From the NCBI GenBank assembly GCA_910574455.1, contig CAJSYZ010000006.1:1912156-1976155 (forward strand): DNA of 64,000 nt, in the 5' to 3' direction. This document shows positions 47,655 to 59,575 of this stretch, in pieces (position 1 is the first letter of the stretch; every line of letters starts with the position of its first letter). The position numbers were made by a program, and so were the translations under genes. The notes below the pieces were generated by a model. The model was not told the DNA's origin and did not search any database. It saw only the letters and a program-made list of their open reading frames with translations. The DNA is from Trichaptum fuscoviolaceum (taxonomy: Eukaryota; Basidiomycota; Agaricomycetes; Hymenochaetales; Trichaptaceae).

Positions 47655-49686
47655 ATGATGCTTTACGTTCTACTTCTACAGCTTAGCTTCACTTGTGCTG
47701 TCTCTGCAAGTGTCATCGGGAGAGACACACTGTCTGTGGACCAGCTCATTGTCGATACTGGCTATGCCAAATACCTCGGGAACTTTACACCACCATACAG
47801 CGTCGCATATCTCGGCGTTCCTTATGCTGAGCCTCCCGTCGGGAACCAGCGCTTCCGTAGTCCTATCTCACTCGACACCGAAAAGCTCCGGAAGGCCGGT
47901 GGGGTAACCGACGCACGGAGTTACCCAGACTTCTGCGTTCAAGGCAGTATCGGTCAGGGAGATGCGGGAGGAGCGGGCTCCGAAGATTGTTTGAAGGTGA
48001 ACATCTACGCTCCGGTGAACGCAACTTCGCATAGCAATTGTAAGCGTGATCCTGCTTCGTCTTGCTAGATTGACCTAAATTTTTATTCATTTGTAGTGCC
48101 TGTTTTGTTCTATATTCACGGTGGCGGTGAGCACTTACTCTATGTAGTTCGACTATAGTGGTATTAAACAAAGACGGATAGGATACGTATACGGCAACCC
48201 TCGAAATTGGCCATTCGACCATTGGATCAACCAATCTCCGAACGTTGTGGTGGTTTCAGTCTACTATCGACTTGACTCTTTCGGCTTCCTAGCTCATCCA
48301 AACTTTACGTCTGATCCGCTGCTCGGAGATTTCAACGCCGGGTTTCAGGACCAGATACTTGCACTCCGATGGGTCCAGGAGAACATAGCATCGTTCGGGG
48401 GCGATCCGAGCAGAGTGACTATTAACGGCCAGAGTGCCGGGGGAGGCAGCGTGCAGATGCATATGATCGCGAACGAAGGCGGCGATAAGCTTTTTTCTGG
48501 AGCTATCGCGCAGAGTGTTGACCGTGAAATAATGCCTACACCGGATCAGCAGTTGGTAAAGGATAATCGGATATGCGAGATGCAGATGATCTAATACCTT
48601 ACTTAGCCGCTTTTCAATTTCTATGCCACACAAGCAGGTTGCGGGAATAACATCGACTCCGTCAGCAAGACCATGTCCTGCCTTCGAGGTGCTTCAATCA
48701 GTGCGCTTGCCCGCGCTCAAGACGCAGGTGCGAAATTGTAAGGATCGCTGCCATACTGTGATAATTGTGTAAATAACGTACTCTGTAGTACTGGGTCACT
48801 GTACAACAAATGGCGACCTACTCTAGACGGAACGCTTATCCCTGATTTCCCTACTCGTTTACTTGCAGAAGGCAAATTTGCTCGTGTCCCGGTGATTGTC
48901 GGGTGGGTCTACATATCTTGGGATTTGATTTCAAGGTGCTTACGCTAACCGGAAACCATATTTAGATCCACAAGTAACGAAACACAGGGCAGCGGCACCA
49001 ATCTGACAGCAATTCTTCACCCCATATACCCATTACTCACCGTCGAGGAGCTGAACGAATTTTATGAAGTTTACGACCCAGCCCAGTTTTCATCCCAAGA
49101 CGAATGGATCCGGACAGCTACCGGAGAGCCTGGGCTAAGGAGTGGTGTACGTCAGACCTTATCCTCTATAAAGAACTGTCTGACCAGGCACTGATAAACA
49201 GAGAGAGATCATCGGTAAAGCAGCCGTCAAGTTTACTAAGGCGTGGACATACCGGTACAACCAGCCCAATCCCACCCAGAATGAACCCGGCATTACCGAG
49301 CATGCGGCTGAGAACTGGATGATGTTCCTCGGGACAAACACGGGGTGCGTGCACATTTCGAAGACAACTGATCACCACTGACATGACCTCTATTAATCAG
49401 GACGAATGGCAGCACCGTCTTTACGGGTCTCAACAGTATCGAGACCGCGTTCAGCGAAGAACTCATTGCATACTGGCTCTCCTTCGTGCGGTCAGAGGAC
49501 CCAAACACCTTCAAGCTGAGCCGATCACCAGTCTGGCCTGACTTCTCGACGAATAAGCGTACTGTACTGCAAGAGGACCCAAAGAATTCGACTGTGCACA
49601 GTGGTGTGTACGTTGAGGAGGAGCCAGTTGGAGATGCGAGTAGATGCGCGTTCATTGCTTCGAAGTTTGCGCATATGCAGGACTAA
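47655..49686 (+). CDS. Secreted type-B carboxylesterase 3
   Basis: Third member of the esterase family, opposite strand. Start ATG 47655 (or 47658) gives MMLYVLLLQLSFTCAVSASV, a signal peptide. Then YLGVPYAEPPVGNQRF, EDCLKVNIYAPVNA, FYIHGGG, WINQSPNVVVVSVYYRLDS, nucleophile elbow INGQSAGGGS after FGGDP, ITEHAAENWMMF with the likely His, and the end CAFIASKFAHMQD. Introns fall at the same places as in esterases 1 and 2 (after the first exon near 48040, around the IHGGG exon, after PDQQL near 48555, near 48740, 48903, 49140 and 49346). No frame break seen. Exact start choice and small exons are approximate. Confidence 0.83.
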
Positions 49687-51570
49687 AGCCGAATAAAAAA
49701 ATCATGCATGCAATTCCCTAATGAAGTTCGATGAAAACCTATTGATTTTTACCAGAAGCTATATAAATTTCATGCTAACGGTCCAGCCTGAGCTAGACGT
49801 AGTGGAGATTATGGATTGAAATAAGACAGATATCTTGAGGGGTTTCATGTCAGTATTCTCTCCTTTGACGTAGTGCTGGTCAAGGTCTGCAGCATGTTGG
49901 ATTTAAATGCAATGCGACGCAACGCGACGGATGAGCCCACAAGGTCAGTTCAGCGATAGAAGGATGCTGAGGCACTGCGGATATACGGATAGGCTAGGCA
50001 CAGGTTAAGGCCATTGGTTTCCTTTTAGCACGTACAGGGATGAATGACGAAAATCTAATTACACCCACCGTAAGATTGCAAGAGATCCATTGAACAGGAG
50101 GAGTCCCACGACTCTGAGCAGTTCTAAGTACTCCTTTAGTAATGAGTCGGGAACGGAGGGGAAAGCGAGTTGTCCTCGCCGCCGAAAGCTCCGGATTAGG
50201 CACGAGTAAAATAATTTGGAAGGACTGAAAATGAGATCTCGTAGAGCAAAAGCGAGCGAACTTGAACGTCATGCGTCAAGTTGCGTCGCGACTCTTCATC
50301 AACGACTACGACAGCAAAGGAGATCAAGTCTCAGGATAGTGTCAATACACGGTGAGGATCCCGAGTAATTTGCAACTCACAGAAAAAGAGTTCAAAGGTC
50401 TCATATCAGTAATTTTAGAAAGCAAGAACCGAGTTCACTTGTGTTAACTTGTCTTGATCCGTCAGAACCCGGGGTGTATCTGAACTCGGGATAAGAACTT
50501 TTATGTGGCTATCTGATCAATCGTAAATAGACTCACTAATGCAACTGTGCCGCCAGGGACAAGTAAGCAGAGGGAACGTAGAAGTCTTTCGTGTAAGCGA
50601 TCGGATGCCAGATAGGAAACAGATTAGACTTTAGGCTGCAGGTGGGTTTGGAAAGTCGCCTTTCAGCTTGGTGCCACTACCAATCCTGCATAGTCTTTGG
50701 GACAGGAAGATGGAGAAACAGGCGTATTGGAGAGGAGTTAAGCTAAAGGACCGGCTGTTAGCCATAGGTTACGCCCAAGACGCAGAAGAATGGCTCACCA
50801 GTATGCATTTTCCCATTCGTCATCACCAGTTCAGCTTCCTCCAGCACCCAGTTGTTCTCCGTTCCCCTGCAAAGCTTGTGGCATTGCTTGCGACCACAGA
50901 CCAGCATTGAGCAACGACCAATTCTTCCAATGCTCAAATGTGTTAAGCCGGACAACACGAGCGATCGGTGACAGCTACCGTACACGGGTACTTAAGTAAC
51001 TACTTGGTTCGGCATGAACTTGAATGATTGCTTTGCTGTTGTGAAAACCGGAGTCAGATGAGGTTTGAAACAAAACAACCATGCTCACCCGCACGTCTTC
51101 TTCACGATTACCAGTAAGACCACCAGCATTGGCGCTTTAATCGAATTGGTGGAGGGAAAGTATATCAGAGAAAAATAGGCAATCCCAACATAGAGCAGAA
51201 GCAGCCTGCGAGTTGCCGGTTTTGTCCTTTCTTGCACTGCATCCGAAAAAAAGATTGCCAATGTCCTTCCTCCTTTATCACCGTAAGTCTATGGATTGTT
51301 AACAAATGAGGAAGAGATTCGTCCGAACAGACATTTGCGATGTGGTAAGAAGCTCAGGTGCGTGCACACTGGCAGCAAAAGGTCCAGCGCTGGCACAACC
51401 AATGGAATGCGTTTTCTGTTGCCATCACCGTAACGTTGGGCGCCAACCACGGCCACTGGCACTCAGGGCCTGGCAGTGGACTCTTACTTGAATTAAGGAC
51501 GCTGAGATTTTGCAACCCACCAATACTTACTCGACAGAACTTTGATATTCTTACATTCGCAGAGTTCGTG
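49687..51570. other. Gene-free stretch upstream of gene B
   Basis: Nothing recognised. Towards gene B there are CACTGGCAGC, GCGCTGGCAC, CCACTGGCACTCAG and CTGGCAGTGGACTC (about 51365-51480), the CACTGGCA-type words seen in the 1-25 kb region. Confidence 0.5.
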
Positions 51571-54500
51571 ATGCCGCCCCCGCCCCGGCCTTATTACTAT
51601 TCGAACTTTCCCAAGAGTCGACAAATCACACCAATCAAGGAGGACGCGACTCTCGATTCGTTTGCGACCACCGACGACGGGGATTTTTCCGAGTCGTTCG
51701 AGCACAGGGCTGTTCACGCTGTTCAAATAGATGACAATACATCCATCTTCTCCCATTCCACGAACTCAACTGCGTCTAACCTCGTTGGACCAGGTCGGGT
51801 CCTAGGCAACTTCTACAGCTCCACCGGGCGACGCCTTGAGAGAACACTGGGCGGTATCGCTCATAGAGTGGGTTTTGGTCCTGAGGCAGTTTACGAGAAG
51901 ATATGTGCACTGGAACGGGAAGATTGGAAAACGGACGGAAAGAAAGGTGCGAATCCAAGAACCATATAGATTGCTATTTTACTGACGCATCTGAGGCTAC
52001 AGCATCTATACTACAGAAACTCTGCATTCAGTTGTTCGAGTATAGCAAGTGTGTCTTCCAGCCGAACATTGCACCCGTTGTTGATGCTGATCGAACGAAG
52101 GTATGCGGTGTATCGCACCCGATTTCAGGCTATAAAGCGTTGGGGGGACATTCTCCAGCACCAACATGAGATTTATGTGTGGCTTTTCTGCAAATTCGGG
52201 GCAGAATTCGAGGCCCATGTCGACGCTTTACGCGATAATGCCAAAGTATTCCGAGAAGCAGTCGAGTCTGACTTGGATTTGGAGATCCTTGATGAAGTAA
52301 CCCTCCTGCTTGACTGCCACGCTGTCGGCCAAGATCTCATAAATATCAGCCGTGGTACAATCTTGATGGTGGGTCACGACTTCAAAGTCAAGTGGCAAGC
52401 TTTACCCAATTTCTCAACGGAAGACGTTGATAAATGGGATTTGTCTTTCCGATATCTTTTGCAATCTCTGTTGTACGTGATTCAATTACATTTGACTTGC
52501 GCCTGACTGTTGAATTGACAACCTACTCGTGTTACTTCAATAACTTAGGAATCCGACAACCCTCGAAATATCCCAGTGGTATATTAACTTTTGGTCATCT
52601 CAATTGATCGAGGGTACTCCACATCTCCATATTGCTCTCCAATGTTGTCGCTCTTTGAAGTCTGTTTTGGTTTTGGGAGCTGTAGAGCACTCAAATACTG
52701 CTCACTGGGACGCATTGCAAAAACTTTGCAAAGAAGTATATGAGTATTTTGCTCTAAGAGTTAACTCAGATGCTCTGCTACCTGATGAAAGGGCTCAAAT
52801 CATTTCAACCATGAACGACCTGGCTCAATCGCATAATGTAAGTGAGGAAGCTTTTAATCCCTTTTTCAATCTTAGCTTACATGGCATTAATAGCGTGTCA
52901 TCGCTCCTACGCTACCCAACTTGGCTTGCCTTACAATACTAGGATCGACTGAGCTCATCTTAGCCGATGATAAAAAGGCTATCAGGGGTGTGCTGAAGTT
53001 TCTAGAAAGTGACTATGAAAACAAAGAGAATTGTTTAACGACGAAGAGTGAGTCAATTTCTATTGTATTCGTTGGACGATTTGCCCATGAAGACGTTTCT
53101 CTCGATGCAGTGTTCTTGCGATCTTGCAACAAGCTCCTTGCACGTGCATTGTGGGTGACCATATGTACTTCATGAACGATATGTATTAACCTTCACAGGT
53201 CTGAACTTGGAGATACAAACTTTCTCGATGAGATATCAAATGCCACTAGGTACGAAGCCTCCTTATCGTGCAATCAATGCAGATATTCATCCTATTTGCT
53301 ACAGTTTCTCCGAGGAAACTAGTAGATGTGCATTACTTCAACTTGGGGACATCTTGCAGACCCTTCCCGAAGTCTACATGCTCTTGATTATTCTTGGTGG
53401 AGATGAAACAAGAGCTCGCATGCTTACACTTTGCAAAATTTTCAGGACCTCCGAGCCTTTCAAAAGCACATTTGGGTTTTATCCTAAAAATTTTATCCGA
53501 TTTCACTCACTGCTCTCGTGTCACGCCGCTGGCTCAGGTATTCTGCTGAGGTATTTGCACAATGTCTGGCATTACAAAATCCATGCATTTATTAGCAAAA
53601 CCCATCCACCCTACACTGATACCGATAACCTCCAAGACCTTCTTGAGAATTATGTGGTGTTCCTATTGTAAGCATTGGTTTTTCCATAATATGGCCAAAG
53701 TCAATTAACGGTCTTCTGGCCTGATACCTAAGGGACAATGCGACATATGATACTTCGATGTTTTACCTCAAATACTGGATGTCCCCGAGTCGGCTTGCAA
53801 ATTACAGCATCCATTGGGGACTATCTCTCATATCGTCTGCCGTAGTACAGAGCGCACTCTGGGCGAAAGAGGGTGTTCCGCAGGAAACCCGGAATGCAAT
53901 GGAAGAACTCTGCAGGACAATGCAGATCTTATTAATCGAACACCTGACTAGTCCTTTTTGGTCTATTACCTCGCAAACTAAAAACACTGCAAATTGTGCG
54001 ATACATTCTGCTTACATGTACCTTACAACTAAGTCAAGGTCTACGTCTGAAGACGTGGCAGAATCCTGTAAGCCCTATCTGAACAAATGCCTACCCTCAC
54101 TTGATCTTGTCGTTAACAAAATTGTTCTTATGTAGATTTATTGCACCTATGCAACCAACTATTCGACACCCTCATAGAGTGCGTTGACATCTTTGAACAC
54201 TTTTGAAGTGGCCTGATTCTATCCTACTAGAATCGAGGACCCTTTTGATAAACTCTGGTTGTTGTATACAGTACACAACTTCTTTGAAAACCCAAACGTC
54301 TTCGGGTGGTTCTTGTCGATTGGTAGCCCGAATGCGGAAGAACGTATAATAAAATTTCGTGAGGCCATTGATGATTTGCATTCATTTAGTCCCGAGAGTG
54401 TTCAGCTTTACAAGAGGCAGTTCTCTTGTGCTCCAGAACATAGATTAGGAGTCGATTTACTAGCACCGCGACATGAGAGGCTGTACTTCGAAAATGCTGG

Positions 54501-55166
54501 ACTAACGAAACACCCCTCCACTGGCACGAGATCATCAGAACCACCTCTGACACTGGAGCAGAGGAAAAGATGGACAAATGCATTTGAAACCTTGACAAGG
54601 AAACTACCGCAGTGCGTTTACGTTTACTTTCTTAATTGCATTCCTTAGATTTCAATTGACGAAGCAATCGCTGCAATAGCTCTGCAGAATTTGATTTGCG
54701 CAGGATTTCCCTTTTCTATTTCGCGAACTGTCCTCTCCCGTACGGAGCCGATCCTATGCTCAATACTACCGTTGCTCTCGATCACTGTGGAAATTTGCAA
54801 TCAGTCTTATTTTATGTCTTCCTAATGGGCGCATGGGAAAGGGATAGTGTAGCCAGAGCCGTGTCTCACATCCATACCTGTCTCACGAGCCGCGTGGAGT
54901 ATGTTCAGCGTTCATGCAAGGATTTGGGACCTGATGCTATTCCGACCTTTGATAACACGCCTTTCGACATTCCGAAGGTTGTTAATGTTCTGAACGACTT
55001 GGCGAAGTTGAGCAAGGCAAATATTCCATTCTTTTTTTGCGGGATTTCTGTCGTACTCATAGTGAATTTCTTGGTAGGAAAAACTGGGAGAAAATGCGCC
55101 CAAACTGCTGTCTGTCCCCGACTACTGATATGTATGTGTCTTTTTCTTGGATCGAAGTTCTGTTAA
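51571..55166 (+). CDS. Gene B: paralogue of gene A, unknown function
   Basis: Start ATG 51571 (MPPPPRPYYYSNFPKS). Exons follow the same pattern and phases as gene A: exon 1 to 51945, exon 2 about 52001-52047, exon 3 about 52100-52473, exon 4 about 52550-52838, then about seven more. Shared phrases: LVGPGRVLGNFYSSTGRRLE, GIAHRVGFGPEAVYEKI, AIKRWGDILQHQHEIYVWL, LLQLGDILQTLPEVYMLL, GWFLSIGSPNAEERI, YFANCPLPYGADP, TPFDIPKVVNVLNDLAKL. Gene A stops just after the last phrase; here the frame runs on to 55166, so the true end may be earlier through splicing. No known domain, signal peptide or enzymatic motif is visible. It lies 20 kb from gene A, separated by the RAD6-GMD-esterase block. Confidence 0.55.
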
Positions 55167-58100
55167 TTTATGCTCAAGTAGATGATGGCTTGACGATCCA
55201 TATACAATTCTCATGTGCGCAATGCAATCATTGGATTTCTGACAGTCATATGTACATGTAAATCGTAGTACCTGTTATATTATCCCCTATTCGTCCATGT
55301 ACATCGGCTCCGACACTGACTGCACAACATTTGAATTCCATATTTATGACCATGACGTGAATACTCGCGGACTTCGGTGCAAGGCGGCGTTCCCAATAAA
55401 TCAATCCCATGTACTTTCCTGCGCGAAGCTGATCCTCCTGTAGCCGTGAAGACACTGCTCATCTGACCGTCTCAGTCTGGGCAGGTCCAAGTCAGACAAC
55501 TGACCCCGTCCGATGGTGATTGGTGATGGATGAGAGGCTGTACTGCTATCTATCCTGGGAGAGCACGACAGTCATGACCCTGACCATTTGGCAAGGAATT
55601 GAGCACACTAACCCTTCCCGAGATCCCACCGCCACGATTTTAAGTTCTACATTCTACGCAGTGCATAGGAACAGGCCGGCTGCTGCAGATGTCGGGCCGA
55701 AACGAGATTTTGGAAGAGAAATGAAATCAAAGGCCCAAGTCGGAGAATTCGTGAACTTTGAGAGACGTCCGAGTCCGGCGGTGTACTCTAAGTCGACGTC
55801 AACGTCGCTCAGCTAACGCGAAGCCTTTGAAAGAAGGATGCAGTACCGACACTTAAAGTACCATCGCAAGAGAGGACGGCGATGGACTACATGGGTCAAC
55901 GGCAGAGCAATATGAATTGCATAACCGTGAGTTAGAAGGGATGCCTACGGCCCTGCATCGCAAAAGGAATTCACGACGCGATGCAACATGAATCACCAGG
56001 TTGGATGAACGGGTGCGCATTCCTTGCGAGGGTCGGCATAGTAAGAAGGCAGGCGAGAGCTGTTTCCTGAGACCGCTACTTATTGTTGCTGCAGGTGACA
56101 GACGGGATGCGGATGAAGAGAAGGACGGATGTGGGTGTAAGCCGTTCAATTTAAGTTGCAATGTGCTCGTAATGCCAAAGACAGTATAGGAGACGAAGGG
56201 GAGTAGTTGAGGCAACATAGGAGAGTCAGTCGGAAAGGAGTAGGAGCTGTTCTCAAGCTGGAGGTTAGATGGCGATCCGGATCCAGGTTGTCACTCACCA
56301 CTGGCACCTTTCCTTTCCACTTCTCTCTCCACCCGAGTGCAAAGCTCCCTTATTATTGATGAGATTCTGGTCTTAGAGATCAATGTTCATGTCGATTTAA
56401 AGGCCATCACGTTGCTGCTACTGCAGTTTAGGATCCATGTTTTGACGGATGTTGTAGTGCTGGACGAAAGAGCGGTCACGAACTTCAACGGAAGTAGCGA
56501 ATGGACAGACTCAGATTGGTGCCCAATGGCTGTCTGTACTGTGTTGACTTGTTCCTCACTCCTCCAGTCCATTAATCATCTAATACTTCACCTCATGTTC
56601 CAGTGAGGTGGAAGTGCTACAGGTGGTGAATGCCTACAGAAGAAGGAAGAGGGGTGTAAGAAATATAAAATCATTAGTGGGGACACCGAACGGCGAGTAA
56701 GAGCTCTCCTCTCCTCTGGAACACCTGGCTAAAGACTCGACAGTTCCCGGACTTTGCTACCAATAGCTTTGTTTACCGATGACCTGCAGTTTCCAAATCT
56801 TCGAAACCATCCAAGTGTCGCTCCTCCGTCCATTCGACTTTTTTGAAACTACACACCCCTCGCTTTACCCACCTATTGCTATCCACCGAGCCTCTTAACA
56901 AACCCCAGCATGCCCTACAATCAGACAGGGAGGAACACGACCGCAGGTCGCCCTGAACGGCTGAACCTCCTCACAACGGACACTCATCATGGCGCGCAGT
57001 CTAACTCACTTCGCGATCGATTTATCCTCAGGCTCTCCCCCGTAAAGACTCGGAAATCTGTGAAGCTAATGGGATCGGAGTGGTTTTTGACTTTTTTTTT
57101 CCCCCGGGCGGCGACTCGGAGACGAGAAGGATGCTACATGCAAAGCGCAACGTCTGCGCATCCCACATGCAGAGAGATTGAGTGGCTTCGTTTGACTTGT
57201 TGACGCAGAGGTTGTGAGCAGAGGATGGAAGAGTATGTGCTCACGTCCAGGAATACTCAGTTCTGGACACTCGCCTACACGTCTTCCCCGGGCCATCCGG
57301 GCCATCATCCCCATCCAAAGCCTTTCATATTCCCACCCTGCTCAAAGTCATCGAAGCTCAAACCCCTCCCTCGCATGTCCGTCCTTTGTCTCTGTCCGCC
57401 GCGGGGCCAGGGCCAGGGCCAGCACCGTCGAATGTGACCGTCCGTGGCAACCCGGACCCGGGGAAGCTTGACACGCACATCGCGAATACTTTGGCTTTGG
57501 CTTTCGCCATACACTACCCGTACCAACCCTTGCGACCCGCGACCCGCAGAACATCATTTCGCGGGCCCCGGGTTCGACATATCTTGCATCATAGTCATTA
57601 TCGGGATACTTGGCGCAGAGATCTTGAGATAATGATGGAAGTCGGGTCGGTGACGCTGGCCTGGGATATGACGCGGACGCTGTGGTCCTGTGGATGAGAT
57701 CAATGGACGTGGTACTTATGAACGTCACGGTGGTATGCTTCGTGCTGTTCACTGGCATGTCGGCGTCTGTGAGTCGGAGTCGGTCAGCGTATCCTTTCCT
57801 ACTGATTAACGTCGGATGCATTCGTCTTTTGCGTAGTTATTCTAAGCCTGAGCTGGTTTAGGTGCTGGCTTCTCTCGCAGTGAAGTCGAACCGGGTCCGG
57901 TGACACCCTTGCGCTTGGGTCATATGTCTCAGCTGAACGATGCAGATGCGGATTTGGAACTCGGGCTCGGACTCGGAGTGTCATTGTCGATAGGAGACCC
58001 GGGCATGGTGTTAGACCTGGGTGAGCTCCCGAGGTGATGGCCCCGCTTTGGTCCTCTCCCGTACCTCTTTTTCTCGTCGCGAAGTTACGGTGACAATGCT

Positions 58101-59287
58101 AGACCTTCTGCTCTTGATCTTGATCTCGTCCTGGCTTGAGGCTCGGGTTCTCAGGCTTTCGTGGTCTGTAAGCACCGTGTTCTGCACTGTGGTACATGTG
58201 CATCTGTGCATCTGCACGACCGTCGCTGTCGTGTATTATTCAACTCTTTTCTTCGAGCGTATCGAGACCGGGTGGTGTTGGGAAGCGCTCTCTTCCTGCT
58301 GTGAATGGCCGGGGACCAGGGAAACTGAGTCTGGTACTTGTGAGTCGTGACCACCTGTCATTGTTTCTCCATCTTGCTCAATGGGTTTCCGGGTCTGGCT
58401 CGGGCTGGAGGACCAAAGGTTGAAGTCCTGAGTCCAGCTTACGTGCAAGGTACTGAGATTTGGGTCTATTCCTCCCCTCCCTTGGTCCTCGCTGGTGCCT
58501 AGCGCGTACGAATGCGAGTGTCAGATTTGTGTGCACCTTCTACTCTGGTGGATGACTCGGCCCCGGTGCGGACACTCAGGCTTCACACGTCAGTAAGATT
58601 AATGCGACGGCGTTGGACCATTGGATTTACGTAGATAATGTACACCCGCCGAAATGTACACCCGCCGAATTCGGACGGAACAAGAGACGATGGACGATGA
58701 TACATTTGAACGCGGTTTTTTTCGTGCTTCCTGAGAGCACACTAGTTGGAGGCCTTGAAGATATTGTCCCACCGTTTAGTGCGATCTCATAGAGTGGTCC
58801 GTGGCGGTTGTCACGGTTGTGCTGAAATCTTGATTAGTCGGGGTTCGGCCGGACAACCTCAGTTTCCTTAGCTTGTCGTCCAAAGGCGAACAAATCAATC
58901 AGCCGTCGATGAATTCAGCGCCGGCGTAGATGGTGAGAAGTTATACGGGGTTTGTGGCTTGCGCAGAGGGGACGGAGGATCAGGAAACCGACCGGAGTGT
59001 TAACTCGAGTTGAGAAACGATATGGTAAATCTTTATGTAGCTATTGAATACACAGTTTCCCTTGCGGGTGGCCGCAGTGTTTGTGTGTCTGATTAGCGAT
59101 GCATACTTCCTTGCATTGACTTGGAGCCAAATGAATTATTTCCGGTCGTCTATTCTACAGTTACACAGCAACTACAACTTGTCCCCTATAAAAGTGTACA
59201 GTACCAGATCTCCGCTTTGGTGCATCGTATACATAACTTCTTTCCCATCTTACTCGACCACGTCGACCACTCCCCATAGCACTCACA
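55167..59287. other. Gene-poor stretch
   Basis: I see open frames but none with family motifs or a consistent splice pattern. From 57.2 kb on the DNA is GC-rich with many ACCCGG/GGGTCC words. A short tandem duplication GTACACCCGCCGAA occurs twice at about 58638-58667. Confidence 0.4.
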
Positions 59288-59575
59288 CAGGCCCGCCGGT
59301 CTTACAGAAGTCGAACTGTGGACAGCGTGCACACGGCGCCTGCGACCAGCCGAGCACGACGCGTTCTTGGCGGATGGCGCGGTACACGTACGCGCCCACG
59401 TAGTCGTCTTTGTCTTCGATTTGGACTTGACCGGGAGGAGGATTCTGGCGTGGGTGTGTTAGTCTCATCACGTTTCTCTTCCCTCGTCCTCGTCGCTGGA
59501 TGCCTTTCGTCGCCGCTTCTTCTCGCGCACCTTCTCCTTCTTCGGCGTCTCGACACCAGCCTCCTTCGAGTGCTA
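59288..59575 (-). pseudogene. Fragment resembling RNA polymerase III subunit Rpc34 (C-terminus)
   Basis: On the minus strand SKEAGVETPKKEK and KKRRRKASSDEDEG are followed by IEDKDDYVGAYVYRAIRQE and VVLGWSQAPCARCPQFDFCK plus TGGPV. The last part resembles the cysteine-rich C-terminal region of Rpc34/RPC6 (C-x-x-C-P ... C ... G-G-x-V). In the family this is followed by N-P-x-x-C-x-Y; here no such exon follows before 59000. No winged-helix part lies upstream. I read it as a gene fragment; family assignment is from memory. Confidence 0.5.

Noticed and set aside
57348..57821. 157-codon minus-strand frame
   Set aside because: GC-rich sequence lacks stops by chance; overlapping frames on both strands are equally open and no family motif is visible.
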